Positions 28,200 through 38,031 of a stretch of 64,000 nt of DNA are shown here, piece by piece. Position 1 is the stretch's first letter; each line of letters begins with the position of its first letter. The translations under genes were made by a program, and so were the position numbers. Origin of the DNA: Bin87 sp965197635 (GTDB taxonomy: Bacteria > Chloroflexota > Dehalococcoidia > Lucifugimonadales > UBA3495); assembly GCA_965197635.1 (NCBI GenBank), contig CBDANN010000008.1, forward strand, positions 1,612,001 to 1,676,000. The letters are read 5' to 3'. The notes under the pieces were generated by a model, which saw only the letters and a list, made by a program, of their open reading frames with translations, was not told the origin of the DNA and ran no database searches.

Positions 28200-29532
28200 C
28201 TGACAGGGGTAGGTAACGCGTTTTTACGGTGGCACATGGTGGGTAATCTCCAAGTTGGGCTTGGGCTGAGGCCAGGGTTCAGGCAACAGCCAGACACGGC
28301 TCCACAGGCGGCCCTTGAGCAGCAACCGCCTGAGCCAGTCGATGCCGTGGCGGATCACGCTGACGGTGCGCGCCGGACGGGTCCGAGGGTCTCGATGATT
28401 GGGAGCCAGCGCCTTGGGCGGCGCCCGCAGATTACCTGGATCAATCCGGCGGTCCTGGGCGTCTTCCACCCGGGTGCCGTAGGCCAGGGCCAGCAGGGTG
28501 GCCACCGACAATACCAGCCAGTGGCGGGAGACACGAGTTGGGTCGGTGCGGCGGGTCTTGTCCCACTTCCAGCCCAAGCTCTTGAGGGCCTTGAAGCCCA
28601 GCTCGATCCAGAAGCGCAGGGCGTACCAACTGACCCCGACCTCCTCCGGCGGCAGGTCGGTGAGGATGACCCAGGGTTCCTCCTGCTCGGCGTACCAGAC
28701 CACCAGCAGGGTGCAACGGCGCTGGGCGGTTGGCGCACCGAAGGCGGTGCCACGGCCAATCCAGGCGGTATCGGGACGGGAAACGAAGCGCAAGGCGGGC
28801 AATCGTTGGCCGCCGTCGGCGCAGAAGGTGATGTTCTTCCGGTAGCGCATACCGGGATGCCAGCCCTGGGCGCGTATCTGTGTCCAGAGCTTGGGACTGG
28901 CGATGCCCCGGTCGCAGAGCACGATTACGGTCATTTCCTCGGGAACCGCTGGGGCCAGGGCTTGGAGCAGTTCCACCGTGGGGTCCATCCAGGAGCCTTT
29001 CTGAGTGGCGTGGTGGATGCGCCAGGCAACGGGGATGGCGCAACTACGGTAGAGGACGCTGATGACAATGGCGGTGGTCTGGTCTCCCTTGAGCGTGGGG
29101 TCGATGGCCAGCGCGAGACGTTCGGAACTCCACCAGGAGAGAACCCATTTCAGCAGTGGCGCGAAGCAGAGAGTGACATCCAGTTGGGTTTGGCAGGGGC
29201 TTTTCCGGTCGCTGCCGTCGTAGAGCCACTCCCGGAGATACTGCCGGAGGCTGTTCCATCTGCCCCAGGGCGAGAGGGCCGAGGCCACGGCGTTCTGACA
29301 GGCGCTGCCCGCCAGGATGGCCCCACAAACCCACAGCGCCAGGCCAGTCAATTGTGGCTGGGAGAGGTGAGGCAAATGCGTTTCAATCGTTTTTTGCATC
29401 TGATAGCATTCCTTGGGAAGGCGCATCGCGGGTCTCCTGCATCTGGTGGTGTCACAACCAAGATGCCGGAGGCTGATGCGCCTTCCCAAGTTACGGCGAA
29501 AGCCAGTTTGAGCCGTTACCTACCCCTGTCAG
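28200..29532 (-). mobile_element. Complete IS4-family insertion sequence
   Basis: 1333 bp with perfect 19-bp ends CTGACAGGGGTAGGTAACG and an 11-bp duplication TGGCCGGGCCC at 28189-28199 and 29533-29543. It lies inside the Walker A motif of the helicase gene. Confidence 0.95.
28224..29426 (-). CDS. IS4-family transposase
   Basis: 400 residues from the ATG at 29426, with AGGAGA seven bases upstream. Catalytic motifs are LAIDPTLKGDQTT and VIVLCDRGIASPK (Asp) and RFWIELGFKALKSLGWKW (Glu, with the YREK-like helix of IS4). Single intact frame, suggesting recent insertion. Confidence 0.92.
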   Translation of the reverse strand: MRLPKECYQMQKTIETHLPHLSQPQLTGLALWVCGAILAGSACQNAVASALSPWGRWNSLRQYLREWLYDGSDRKSPCQTQLDVTLCFAPLLKWVLSWWSSERLALAIDPTLKGDQTTAIVISVLYRSCAIPVAWRIHHATQKGSWMDPTVELLQALAPAVPEEMTVIVLCDRGIASPKLWTQIRAQGWHPGMRYRKNITFCADGGQRLPALRFVSRPDTAWIGRGTAFGAPTAQRRCTLLVVWYAEQEEPWVILTDLPPEEVGVSWYALRFWIELGFKALKSLGWKWDKTRRTDPTRVSRHWLVLSVATLLALAYGTRVEDAQDRRIDPGNLRAPPKALAPNHRDPRTRPARTVSVIRHGIDWLRRLLLKGRLWSRVWLLPEPWPQPKPNLEITHHVPP

Positions 29533-31557
29533 TGGCCGGGCCCGGGGCCGGCAAGACCCTGACGCTGGCGCTCCGGGGAGCCAACATCCTGCTGCAGGGG
29601 AAAGCCGAACCCAGCGAGTTGCTGCTGTGCACTTACAACGCCGACGCGGCGGGTGAGCTGCGCCAGCGGTTTGACGCCGTGGCCACCGCCGCGGATCACG
29701 GCGTCAAACCGGCCGCACGCGCGTCTGCACCATCCACAGCCTGTGCGGACGGCTCCTGGCCCAATACTCCCAGCGGGTGGGTCTGAGGCGCGGTTTCCGC
29801 CTGCTGGATAACGATCAGCAGTGGAACCTGCTGCGGCAGCGGTTTGACGATGTTTTCGGCCCCGACCTGCGGGAGCTGGAGGGCCGGGGCTGGCGACGCC
29901 CTCCGGCGGTGGTGAAGGGTGCGCTCCGGTACTTTGAGCGGATCTGCGACGAGGTGATCAGTCCGCGGGACCTGACCCGTTCCCGCAGTTCGTTCATCGC
30001 CGCCGTGGGCCGCTGCTACCGGCGCTACGAGCGCCTGCTGCGGGATGAGAACGCCGCCGACTTCGCCCACCTGCAGGCTTGGGCCGACCTGTTGCTGGAT
30101 GACGATGACGTCGCCGACGAAATCGCCGGCGGCGTACGGTACCTGATGTGCGACGAGTACCAGGACACCAGCCACGTGCAGGAACGGATCCTGACGCGGC
30201 TGTCCGAAGCGCACGGCAACCTGTGCGTGGTCGGCGACGCGGACCAGAGCTTGTACCGGTTCCGCGGCGCCACGGTGGGCAATATCCTGGGGTTTGCCCG
30301 GCGCTTCCACGACTGCCGGGTGGTGGAGCTCACCGTCAACTACCGCAGCCATACCGACATAATAAAGGGGTATGACGGGTGGATGGGGTCGGCGGACTGG
30401 TCCAACCCTGATCCCGGAGGTATGCCCTTCCGCCATGCCAAGATCATAGTTCCCCACGACCCGACGGGGTACGACGATTATCCGGCGGTGATCGCGGTCG
30501 AGGGCCATGACCCCGACGACGAGGGAAGGCAGCTGGCGGCGCTGCTGCGGTTTCTGAAAAGCCGCCGGGTGATCGCGGGTTATCACCAGGTAGCGTTGTT
30601 GTTGCACAGCGTGCGGGACGAGGTGGCCGGGCCCTATCTGGACGCCCTGGATGATGCGGGCATTCCCGCCCGCTGCGTGCCGGCCGGCTCCGGTCGCGGT
30701 GAACGGGGCCGGAGGCGCTCCCGGGAAGCGGTGACCGTGACGACCATTCACCAGTCCAAGGGGAGGGAATGGCCGGTGGCGATCGTGGGGTCGCTTGATT
30801 TCCACAGTCCCAGCGTGGACCCGGTAGGCCGGTCGCTGGCGCCTTACTTTCGCCGTTCGGAGGCGGAGCCGGCCGGGGCGCATCGCGACCTTCGACCACA
30901 TGCGCCAGCATTACGTGGCCTTCTCCCGAGCCGAGCGCCTGCTGGTGCTCACGGCCGGCGGTCCGGTGCACCATCGATTTGGCCACATCTGGGATCAGGC
31001 CCGCCGCTGGAGAGAACTGTGCCAGGAGGACATTGCGGCGCTGGCCCGCCAGCGGTTCGAGCCCCGGGCGAGGGGTCCCACGGGGGAGGCCGCGCCGAGG
31101 ACGGGGCGAGTGATGCTGCGCCTGATGGGCGTCGACGTGCGTTTGGGGCGAGCGTCGTTCCCAGGACGCCGCGCCGGTTCCGGACTGCATCACTATCACT
31201 GGGGTGCCGCGCCATGACGGCGCAACCGTAGCCGCGCCGCCGTCCCGGCAGTCAAGGTGGCGATGGTACCGCCAACCCGCGGGAAAGGTCGCGCAATTCC
31301 GTCCGTGCCACACCACAAGGAGGTGAACAGCATCGAGCGTCATGAAACCGGTGGTAACGCCACGGTCCGGGGGCCGCCCCCGATCGCTGGGCGAACGCTG
31401 CCCGGCGGGGGCGAATGCTGCCCCCAATTCACCATCCAAGCCTGGCCGCAGCGGCTGCGGGTCGATCCGGGACCTTCCCTTCCTGGGTCGGCCCGTTTTC
31501 GTTGCTGCGGACCCGGCGCAACCTTCCAATCACAACCGCAAAGAGAGGTAACTGAAC

Positions 31558-32254
31558 ATGAAAGTCGTGAAAACCGACGACAAGCGCCCCATGACCCGGA
31601 AGGAAATCGAGATCTGCCAGCAGTTTGAGCAGAGCGACCGGTCCGGAGAGGCGCTGTGGTGGCCCCTGATGGCCCCCGGCGCCGCCCCCCGACTGCCTGG
31701 TCCTGCTGGAGGGCAATGGTCGCTACGCTATCACCTTCCTGCACGACCAGTGGTCGGCGCGGAGAGGCGAGTGGTACCGCCACGCCGAGGATGGAGCCGT
31801 CACGCCCATGGGCAACGTCAGGGAAGGGGCCTGGCAAGCGGCCATGTCCGTCAAGGACCGGCTGACTAAGGACCGGGGCCGCTACGTCATCCCGGTGATC
31901 GTGCTCACCGACATGACCCCGGACCCGGACATCCTGGAGGAGACCCGGGGCAGCAAGGTAAGGCTGCTGTGGGGTCTGGACGACCTGGTGTCCCGGCTGG
32001 CCGACCTGCCCGAAGGGGATCAGGTGCAGAAGCAGCTGGGCAAGCGGTTCATCTCTCAGGAGGTGGGGACGCTGAGCCGGCGGCCCGCTGCCGCCAGACC
32101 GGCCCAGCCGCCGCAGTCGGCGACCCTGACGGTGAGTGGCGGAGCGGTGACGGTCCAGGACGGAGACGATGTCCACATCGATATCCACCTGCACTTCACC
32201 ATCACTGCGCCCGGCGATGGCGACAACCCGCCGCTGAACGTTCGGGTTCAGTAG
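31558..32254 (+). pseudogene. NERD-like paralogue (copy 2), frameshifted
   Basis: Starts MKVVKTDDKRPMTRKEIEIC with GAGAGG upstream. The frame shifts in a C-run near 31684 and resumes LVLLEGNGRYAITFLHDQW. The shared C-terminal block is VIPVIVLTDMTPDPDILEET and VRLLWGLDDLVSRLADLP, followed by a beta-rich tail (SATLTVSGGAVTVQDGDDVH). The Asp/Lys nuclease core of copy 1 is not conserved, so it may be a non-catalytic relative. If the C-run is an assembly error, the gene could be intact. Confidence 0.6.
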
Positions 32255-32262
32255 CGCCCGGC

Positions 32263-32297
32263 ACGGCCGGCCGGCGCTCACCCCGCCGGCCGGCCGT
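32263..32297 (+). terminator. Strong GC hairpin after NERD-like copy 2
   Basis: ACGGCCGGCCGGCG and its exact complement form a 14-bp stem with a 7-base loop, followed by TTTGG. It lies nine bases after the stop of copy 2. Confidence 0.75.
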
Positions 32298-32569
32298 TTG
32301 GCGCGTTGACAGCTTGTACGCATGGGACCGGCGGCTGTCGCCGACCAGGTTGGGTCCATTACCAAGGCAAGGGCTTCATCAATCCCCATGTGATGACACG
32401 ACCGCGGCTATAGTAGCGGGCCGGCGTGACGTAGATGCCGATCAGTCTCTGACGGATGGCGTATCGGTTGCGGGAGGGATCCACTTCCAAATCTTCCGCT
32501 CACTGGGGCACCGACCGTGGGCCATTGCTCAGGCAGCGCCCGATTTGACGGCACAGGTGGTCATACCCA

Positions 32570-33603
32570 TCAGGCTTCCTTCTTCCGCTTCCCCTTGCGG
32601 GAATACAGCTGGGCGACGACGCTGCGTCCGGCGAACTGTGCCCCGACATACCGGGCCACCGTTTGCGACGACTTCCAGCGGCCCACGGCCTGGAGCTGGG
32701 CCATGGTGGCGTCGGCTTCTGCCAGGTCGACGGCCATATGCCCACCCGACAGCTGTGGCCGCTGTAACCCTCGCCCAAGCCGGCAGCCACCGCGGCGGCG
32801 GCGATGCGCTCGCTGATGGTGGGTCCAGTCAGGCGGAACACCGTCTCTTCACCCTCGTCCTTTTCCTCCCCGGGCAGCAACTGTTGCTTGGGGCGGATCA
32901 TGTCCAGCGCCTTCATGGTGGGCGGTCCGAGGTAGAGCACCACGCCCTCACCCTCCTGGTCGGTCTTGGACCAGGGTATGGTCAACCGGCCGGAGCCGTC
33001 GGGCTCGATGGCGATGCGCTTCCAGCGGACCTCGGCGGCCTCGGAACGGTGCAGCAGGGCGTCGCGCATCACCGAGATGAGGGCGATGTCCACCAGGCCG
33101 CGGCGTCGGGCATTGGTGAACCGTTCCATCCCCCGTTCGGTCTTGCGCGGATTGCAGGCGGTAGCGCGGATCTGCTCCAGGTCCTCGGCGGTGAGGGGTC
33201 TGGCGCGTTTCTCCCGCAGGCCGGCTTCCTTGGCGCGGTTGACGAAGCCCTTGATGACCATGGCCACCTTGTCGTTGCAGGGGCTGCCGTATTTCGCGGA
33301 CCGGTGCTCGGCGGCGATGCTGGAAGCGTAGCCTCTCAGGGTGTTGGGTTTCTTGCCGCCAATGCCCTGGGTGTAGATGAACAGGGCCACCGTTTCCGGG
33401 TCAGCCGGCAGGAATGGGAAGCCCCTTGCCTTGCACCACTCCTGAAAGAATTGCCACTGCTGGCCCTGCTGATAACGGGTGGTCTTGGCGCGACTTTCCT
33501 CGGCGACCTCGTCGACGAGTTTCTGCATCAGCTCCCGCATGTTGGCTAGGTTTTCGGACGGCGGCGGAGCCTCGGGGCCGGAAGTCAGTACGGGTGTACT
33601 CAT
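32570..33603 (-). pseudogene. Tyrosine recombinase/integrase, frameshifted
   Basis: Begins MSTPVLTSGPEAPPPSENLA. A SAM-like N-terminal core-binding domain (QFFQEWCKARGFPFLPADPE) is followed by the catalytic domain: ALLHRSEAAEVRW (Arg), SGHSCRVG (HxxR), then, after a frame shift near 32738, VGRWKSSQTVARYVG, which holds the nucleophilic Tyr. It catalyses site-specific strand exchange in this family. It sits between NERD-like copies 2 and 3, opposite in strand, and may have brought in part of this region. Confidence 0.8.
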
Positions 33604-33687
33604 TTTGTTTTTCCTTCGGGATCAACAACTAAAATTAGCAATGGGGTTCCTGACCCCTTCAACCAACAACCCCTCACTCCGGAGGAG

Positions 33688-34344
33688 ATGGAGGCCTGCC
33701 GCCAGTTCGAGGTATCTGAACAGAAAGGTCACACCCTATTCCACCCTTGGGTGGCTTCCGATAGAGCCACTCCCAACTGCCTGATCCTCTTCGTGGGTCT
33801 CTGCCGTGAGGCGCTGACGTTCCTCACCGGCCGCTACTCCGTCATGGACGGCCAGTGGTACCGCCGTGAGACCGATGACGGTGTCCCGGCACCGGTGGAG
33901 AACTCTTTGGAGGAGGCCTGGCAACGGGCGATGGCAGTCAAGAAACACCTCCGGCATAAGCTGGGCATAGGCGCCTGGTGCGTGCCGGTGGCGGTTTTCA
34001 CCGACATGGTGGAGCCTGACGACCACATCATGGATGAACTCCGGGGCCGCAAGGTGCGGGTGCTTTGGGGTCTGGACAACCTGGTCGAACGGCTCCTGGA
34101 ACTTCCCAACGAGGATGATCTCCATCGCCGGCTCAATGACCATTTCATCGCCCAAGAGGTGGCCGCGCTGGCCCAGGCGGCTCCCCGCGCTGCAGACACG
34201 CCGGAGCAGATGACGCTGGACCTGCCGAATGGCGGCACCGTGACGCTGCAAAACATCGGGACAGCAAACATCTATGTCACCATCGTCGTCCACGTCCATA
34301 CCGCCGGCGGCGATCCCCCGTCGCTGAGCATTCAAAGCCAGTAG
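33688..34344 (+). CDS. NERD-like paralogue (copy 3)
   Basis: At least 218 residues. The frame is open upstream of the ATG at 33688 (FNQQPLTPEE aligns with copy 2), and CGGAGGAG abuts that ATG, so the true start is probably further up at a non-ATG codon. Shared blocks are EALTFLTGRYSVMDGQWYRR, VPVAVFTDMVEPDDHIMDEL and VRVLWGLDNLVERLLELP, then a beta-rich tail (MTLDLPNGGTVTLQNIG). The nuclease Lys of copy 1 is absent. Function unknown. Confidence 0.65.
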   Translation: MEACRQFEVSEQKGHTLFHPWVASDRATPNCLILFVGLCREALTFLTGRYSVMDGQWYRRETDDGVPAPVENSLEEAWQRAMAVKKHLRHKLGIGAWCVPVAVFTDMVEPDDHIMDELRGRKVRVLWGLDNLVERLLELPNEDDLHRRLNDHFIAQEVAALAQAAPRAADTPEQMTLDLPNGGTVTLQNIGTANIYVTIVVHVHTAGGDPPSLSIQSQ

Positions 34345-34351
34345 TGTTCGG

Positions 34352-34386
34352 GACGCCGGGCAGATCGGCAAGACCTGTCCGGCGTC
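34352..34386 (+). terminator. Hairpin after NERD-like copy 3
   Basis: GACGCCGG and CCGGCGTC pair across a 19-base loop, followed by TTGCCCG. Weaker than the hairpins after copies 1 and 2. From 34387 to 34548 no gene is seen. Confidence 0.5.
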
Positions 34387-34548
34387 TTGCCCGTTGCGGG
34401 CGCGAGGCGCTTTCCGAGGTGATTGTTCGTCTCGCGCCCATGGCCATGCAAGCCCGACCGGTCATTGAACTATGAACAACCCGCGCGAATCTAATTTTCG
34501 ATACTGTCGCCCGGTCTGTCGGGAGACATAACCCCAACTTGTCGCTCG

Positions 34549-35241
34549 TCACGCGGAGACGGTTTCTCCCCCGAACACTTCGGAGTAGGTCCAGCCGGAG
34601 TGGCTCATCCGAAAGTTGAACAGCTGGTGGGGGAAGATCTCTCCCTGAACGGTCACTGCCAGCTGCTCGCAGTGGGTGAAATCGACCTGGACTTCTCGTC
34701 CCGGCGGATGCTCCTGGAGGAAGGTAACTCGCCGGCTCCGACCCCTGTGCCCGGAGGTCTGGGACCTTGGGCAGGGCTTCCAACGCTTCCGCAAACCTCG
34801 CCCATGGTCTTGGCGCCAGCGATTGACGTGTCTTTCCAGGGACCTCAGCATCGACTTTCGGTCTGTGCCATCGAACGCTTCCGGATGCCGGTTCCAAAGC
34901 TGGTCCAGGATGCCCGGAGGCGTGATGCTGGCGGCAAGACCCCGCTCCAGTAACGGTACGACCTCGGGTTCCCAGAACGTCTTCAGGGGAGGGAGCCGCG
35001 GGCCGTCGGTTTTCCTTTTCCGGCGCGGACCCTCCCTGTTATGGACGTCGGGCCCTTGGTTGTGGTCAGTCCTCTCGGAAGTCGCGGTGTGGCGGCTCCC
35101 GGTCGGGTTGGTTGTGTGGGTTGCGGAAGGCGGGGATTCCACCTCCCTTCCCACTATGTTGTTTTCGTCGGCGATTGGCTCCCGCTGAGGCAGATCTTCC
35201 GATCCCTGCGGCAGCGTGACGTCGCCCTGGCAGTCGTCCAT
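34549..35241 (-). pseudogene. IS21/Mu-type transposase, 3' truncated
   Basis: ATG at 35241 with GAGGAGG upstream. A charged N-terminus and helical DNA-binding part (FWEPEVVPLLERGLAASITP; RSLERHVNRWRQDHG) precede, after an apparent frame disturbance, EHPPGREVQVDFTHCEQLAV and FNFRMSHSGWTYSEVFGGET. That is the start of an rve-type catalytic domain with its first Asp. The second Asp, the Glu and the C-terminal half are missing. No partner ATPase is present. Confidence 0.75.
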
Positions 35242-35461
35242 GTTCCGAACCTCCTCGCCGCCTTCGAATGAGGCAGCCGTGCATGCTTTATGATTGCCCC
35301 GTGAGCCACCGGTCTACACGGACCGAGTCCCCTCGAGGAAAGCGGGGCCTGTCGCCCCGTGCCGTTCCACCAAAACGCGAAGACAATGACCTCCCGGCGT
35401 CGGCCGGAAAACCACCGTCACACAGGTGGAAACGCTTAAAAACAGCCCTTAGCGGGCTCTA

Positions 35462-35597
35462 GTGTGGTGTATTCGTAGTTCGCCGTATTACTTCGAGGCT
35501 TTCCGAGCGGATTGGAAAAGAGTTTTCTACTCGATACTGAGCGGCGCAAAGGCGGCGGTCGGCACTTTATATCCGGCGAACTACGAATACACCACAC
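35462..35597. mobile_element. MITE-B copy 4 (136 bp)
   Basis: Between TA dinucleotides at 35460-35461 and 35598-35599, nearly identical to copy 1 at 15518. Flanking DNA 35242-35459 and 35600-36063 holds no convincing gene; one open frame at 35815-36051 (minus) is too weak to call. Confidence 0.9.
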
Positions 35598-36063
35598 TAG
35601 CTGGCTCTTTAGCAGCAGCTTCTGACGACGCAGTGGGTCGTAAACAGCGACGCAATCAGTCGTAAATAGAGCTTTCTTTCAGCCTGTATCGAAACTACTA
35701 TCCCAGTTCAGCCTTCGTGGGCTCTGTCATTCTCAATCAGTCAGGACGACATTCTCGTTGCGCGGTCGCAGGACGTATCACTCGTCAGATTTCGTCTAAG
35801 CCGTAATCTCGAGTCTAACGGACTTTCACATCGTACTTGGCACGTTCTTCTTCACATAGGGGACGTTCGCATCCCAAATTCCGAATCCAGATCAACAACT
35901 GCGAAAATAGGCTATCGCGCCGCCGATTGTGGTGCAAGTCCGCCCTTCGAGCGTCGCATCCGGCTTCAATAGTCACTCTGGAGAGGCGTTCTGGCTCATT
36001 TCGCTCGAATTGTACGGATTCGACCGGGGTCGAGGGTTGAGACGTGGCCACGTGATGACCGGT

Positions 36064-36960
36064 TCATCCGCTCAGGTCTACCGGTTTCCATCCGTCACTC
36101 CAGTAACGCCAGGCGTGGCGCGGCCCCTGGCCCAGGATGAGGATGTCGCCATCGCAGCCGGCGTTCAGTATCCGCTGGGCCACGTCAATGGGGAACTCGG
36201 CCACCGGCTTGACCTCGGCGTAGACGTGGGCGCCGTCCAGCGCCAGCCTGAAATCGGGCGTCCAGCCGTTGAACCGAACCGGCTCGTACTCCCATGCAAT
36301 GTCCCGCCGGTCGAAGTAGGCCGCCCACCGGGCCTCCAGCTGGCTGCGGAAGGTCGTGCCGCCGTACTCGGTGATGGCGGGGGTCTGCTCAGGAGCCAGC
36401 GTGTGGGGCGCCACGGTGACTGCCCACCGGTGCAGCAGAGCCGCCGTGTCCTCTCTCAGCAGACGCTCCCGCTCCGAACGCTGGCCTGGCTCTCTGGCGA
36501 TTTCCAGCAGAGCATGGGTGTAGCGGCCCAGGTTGTCGGCCACGGCCTTTGACAACCCCAGACCGCCGCCCACCTTGTCCCAGAGCACGATGGCGCGGCT
36601 CACCTCGCTGCTGAGCCCGTCCCGTACCACTTGGACGTTCTGGTGCGTGGTGCGGACGTCGGCGGGATGAACCGACTCCCTGCTGCACATCACCGTCCGC
36701 AGCGCCCGGGCCATGCCGGCCAGGGTGGCGGTGGCCATCACCGCGCCCGCCGGAATGGTCCGGCTCCAGTCCGGAGCCACCCGGTCCCGCATCTCCCGCT
36801 CAATGCGGTGTCCTGGTCGCCGCACCACCCGCTTGCCGGCGTGGATGGCGATAGTCTGGCCGAGCAGCCACTCCGGCGCCGGCCAGGACCTGGTCTCCAC
36901 GTTCTTCATCCCCAGGGCAATCAGCGTGGCCCAGGGCTGGTGCAGGGTGATGGTGTATAC
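36064..36960 (-). CDS. ASCH-domain protein fused to PD-(D/E)XK-like nuclease domain
   Basis: About 295 residues. TLHQPWATLIALGMKNVETR, then SWPAPEWLLGQTIAIHAGK, matches the ASCH (PUA-like, RNA/nucleotide-binding) domain. The middle is helical. Residues from about 200 (YGGTTFRSQLEARWAAYFDR; EYEPVRFNGWTPDFRLAL; HVYAEVKPVAEF) show the E, D and ExK order of a nuclease core. The first Met at 36909 lies within the ASCH domain. The frame is open upstream without a clear start, and a possible ATG at 36968 is one base out of frame, so a small frame error is likely. Confidence 0.65.
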   Translation of the reverse strand, partial: VYTITLHQPWATLIALGMKNVETRSWPAPEWLLGQTIAIHAGKRVVRRPGHRIEREMRDRVAPDWSRTIPAGAVMATATLAGMARALRTVMCSRESVHPADVRTTHQNVQVVRDGLSSEVSRAIVLWDKVGGGLGLSKAVADNLGRYTHALLEIAREPGQRSERERLLREDTAALLHRWAVTVAPHTLAPEQTPAITEYGGTTFRSQLEARWAAYFDRRDIAWEYEPVRFNGWTPDFRLALDGAHVYAEVKPVAEFPIDVAQRILNAGCDGDILILGQGPRHAWRYWSDGWKPVDLSG

Positions 36961-36964
36961 CGGC

Positions 36965-37171
36965 TCATCCTGAGAAAAGTCGGTCGCCCTCCATGGGAGA
37001 TGGCTTCCGCGGACTGACGGCGCCCTGGCCGGCGCCGGGTTTGACCTCGGCGATTACGCCGGCGGCCACTGCGGCCCTGATGATGTGGTGGCGGCAGTAG
37101 TCCAGGCCGGCGATGCGGTAGAACGTCTTGGCGTAGACGGTGTGGGGCGTGCGGACGGGCGGCTCCAGTTG
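36965..37171 (-). pseudogene. C-terminal fragment of a hypothetical protein
   Basis: A frame cut by the Tn3-type terminal repeat reads TPHTVYAKTFYRIAGLDYCR, then HHIIRAAVAAGVIAEVKPGA, and ends GDRLFSG-stop. The stop overlaps the possible start of the ASCH-nuclease gene (ATGA), typical of coupled genes. The N-terminus is lost to the left. Not recognised. Confidence 0.45.
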
Positions 37172-37209
37172 CGGGTCGATTCCGGTAGGGGGCAGAATCG
37201 TACGCTAAG
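37172..37209 (+). repeat. Tn3-family left terminal inverted repeat (38 bp)
   Basis: It starts CGGGTCGATTC and ends TACGCTAAG, with four differences from the complement of 52561-52598. Tn3-family ends are 38 bp and typically run GGGG to TAAG. The resolvase stop codon lies inside it. Its 5-bp flank (AGTTG) does not match the flank of the right end (ATCTG). Confidence 0.85.
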
Positions 37210-37783
37210 GGGAATGGAGCCGGTTGAGTGTGCGATAGACGGTTGGTCTTGAAACGGAGAAGAGTTCGGCGAGATCGCTGATGGAATACTCGCCGGTGGC
37301 GTGCATGCGGCAGAGTTCTCGCTGCTGTCTATCGGACAGTTTGGGTTGCTTGCCGCGTAATTTCCCCTTGTCGCGGGCGATGGCCATGCCCTCGCGGGTG
37401 CGCATGCGGATGAGATCGGCCTCGAACTCGGCGAAGGTGGCGAGGATATTGAAGAACATCTTTCCCATGGGATCGTCCGGGTCGTAGAGCGTCCGGCCGA
37501 GGGACGGTTTGACGCTGCGTTCCCGAAGCAGATCGGCGATGGCGCGGGCATCCGGGACGGACCTGGCCAGGCGGTCGAGTTTCGGCACGACCAGGGTGTC
37601 GCCTTGGCGTACGGCGGCGAGGGCCTGGTCGAGGCCGGGGCGGGCGCGGGTGGTGCCGGTGAGGCCGTGATCGGTGTAGATGCGATCCTCGGCGACACCC
37701 AGCTCCAGAAGGGCCTGGCACTGGGCGGCCAGGTCCTGGCGGTCAGTGGAGCAGCGCGCATATCCGATGAGGGTTGCCGTCAT
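37205..37783 (-). CDS. tnpR: Tn3-type serine resolvase (TnpR)
   Basis: 192 residues starting MTATLIGYARCSTDRQDLAA, where the Ser in CSTDRQ is the nucleophile. Catalytic-domain motifs follow (VPKLDRLARSVPDARAIADL; FFNILATFAEFEADLIRMRT) and a C-terminal helix-turn-helix (ISDLAELFSVSRPTVYRTLN). It ends inside the terminal repeat and points away from the interior, as in Tn3-like order with a res site expected upstream (37784-37911). Intact frame. It would resolve transposition cointegrates. Confidence 0.88.
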   Translation of the reverse strand: MTATLIGYARCSTDRQDLAAQCQALLELGVAEDRIYTDHGLTGTTRARPGLDQALAAVRQGDTLVVPKLDRLARSVPDARAIADLLRERSVKPSLGRTLYDPDDPMGKMFFNILATFAEFEADLIRMRTREGMAIARDKGKLRGKQPKLSDRQQRELCRMHATGEYSISDLAELFSVSRPTVYRTLNRLHSP

Positions 37784-38031
37784 GGGAGGGAGTGTACGGA
37801 TAGGGTCCCACATCCGCAATTATTACCGTACCATTCATATGAGACGCTCCTGGCTCCGGTTTGGCGGGGGTCGGGGCGACGGACTGGGCCGTCCGCTGGA
37901 CGCCCCCTTACCCCCAATCCACCGAAAGGAAGAGTGTGGCGTCGTGGTGAAGGGATGAGAAAGTGCTCCCAGCTTCGGGGATAATGGTTTGTGCAACACG
38001 AAACCGACCCGGAACAAGGAGCACCCAACGG

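Larger units (their letters stand above)
28083..31217 (+). pseudogene. UvrD/Rep-type superfamily 1 helicase, split by IS4 and frameshifts
   Basis: ATG at 28083 (GGAGAG seven bases upstream). The start MKTTAGVAPVILSLYPQLDA leads to GPTLGVAGP, where IS4 is inserted; the rest of Walker A (GAGKT) follows the IS in frame. Later motifs are LMCDEYQDTS (II), GDADQSLYRFRGA (III), NYRS (IV), TTIHQSKGREW (V) and YVAFSRAE (VI). Frame shifts lie near 29700 and 30870. A tail LRLMGVDVRLG resembles the NERD-like protein's tail. ATP-driven DNA unwinding is the family role; this copy is inactive. Confidence 0.85.

Noticed and set aside
27759..29786. 675-aa plus-strand open frame
   Set aside because: It reads antisense through the IS4 transposase; only its short end pieces belong to the helicase gene.
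31969..33549. 526-aa plus-strand open frame
   Set aside because: Mostly antisense to the tyrosine integrase and out of frame with NERD-like copy 2; residue mix is typical of a shadow frame.
27935..34386. Integron-like cassette array (genes, hairpins and an integrase)
   Set aside because: The integrase is not of the integron type as far as can be seen, and the hairpins lack the conserved attC core sites; the hairpins look like terminators.
35815..36051. 78-aa minus-strand frame
   Set aside because: Weak composition, no ribosome site, no similarity to known domains; left as intergenic.
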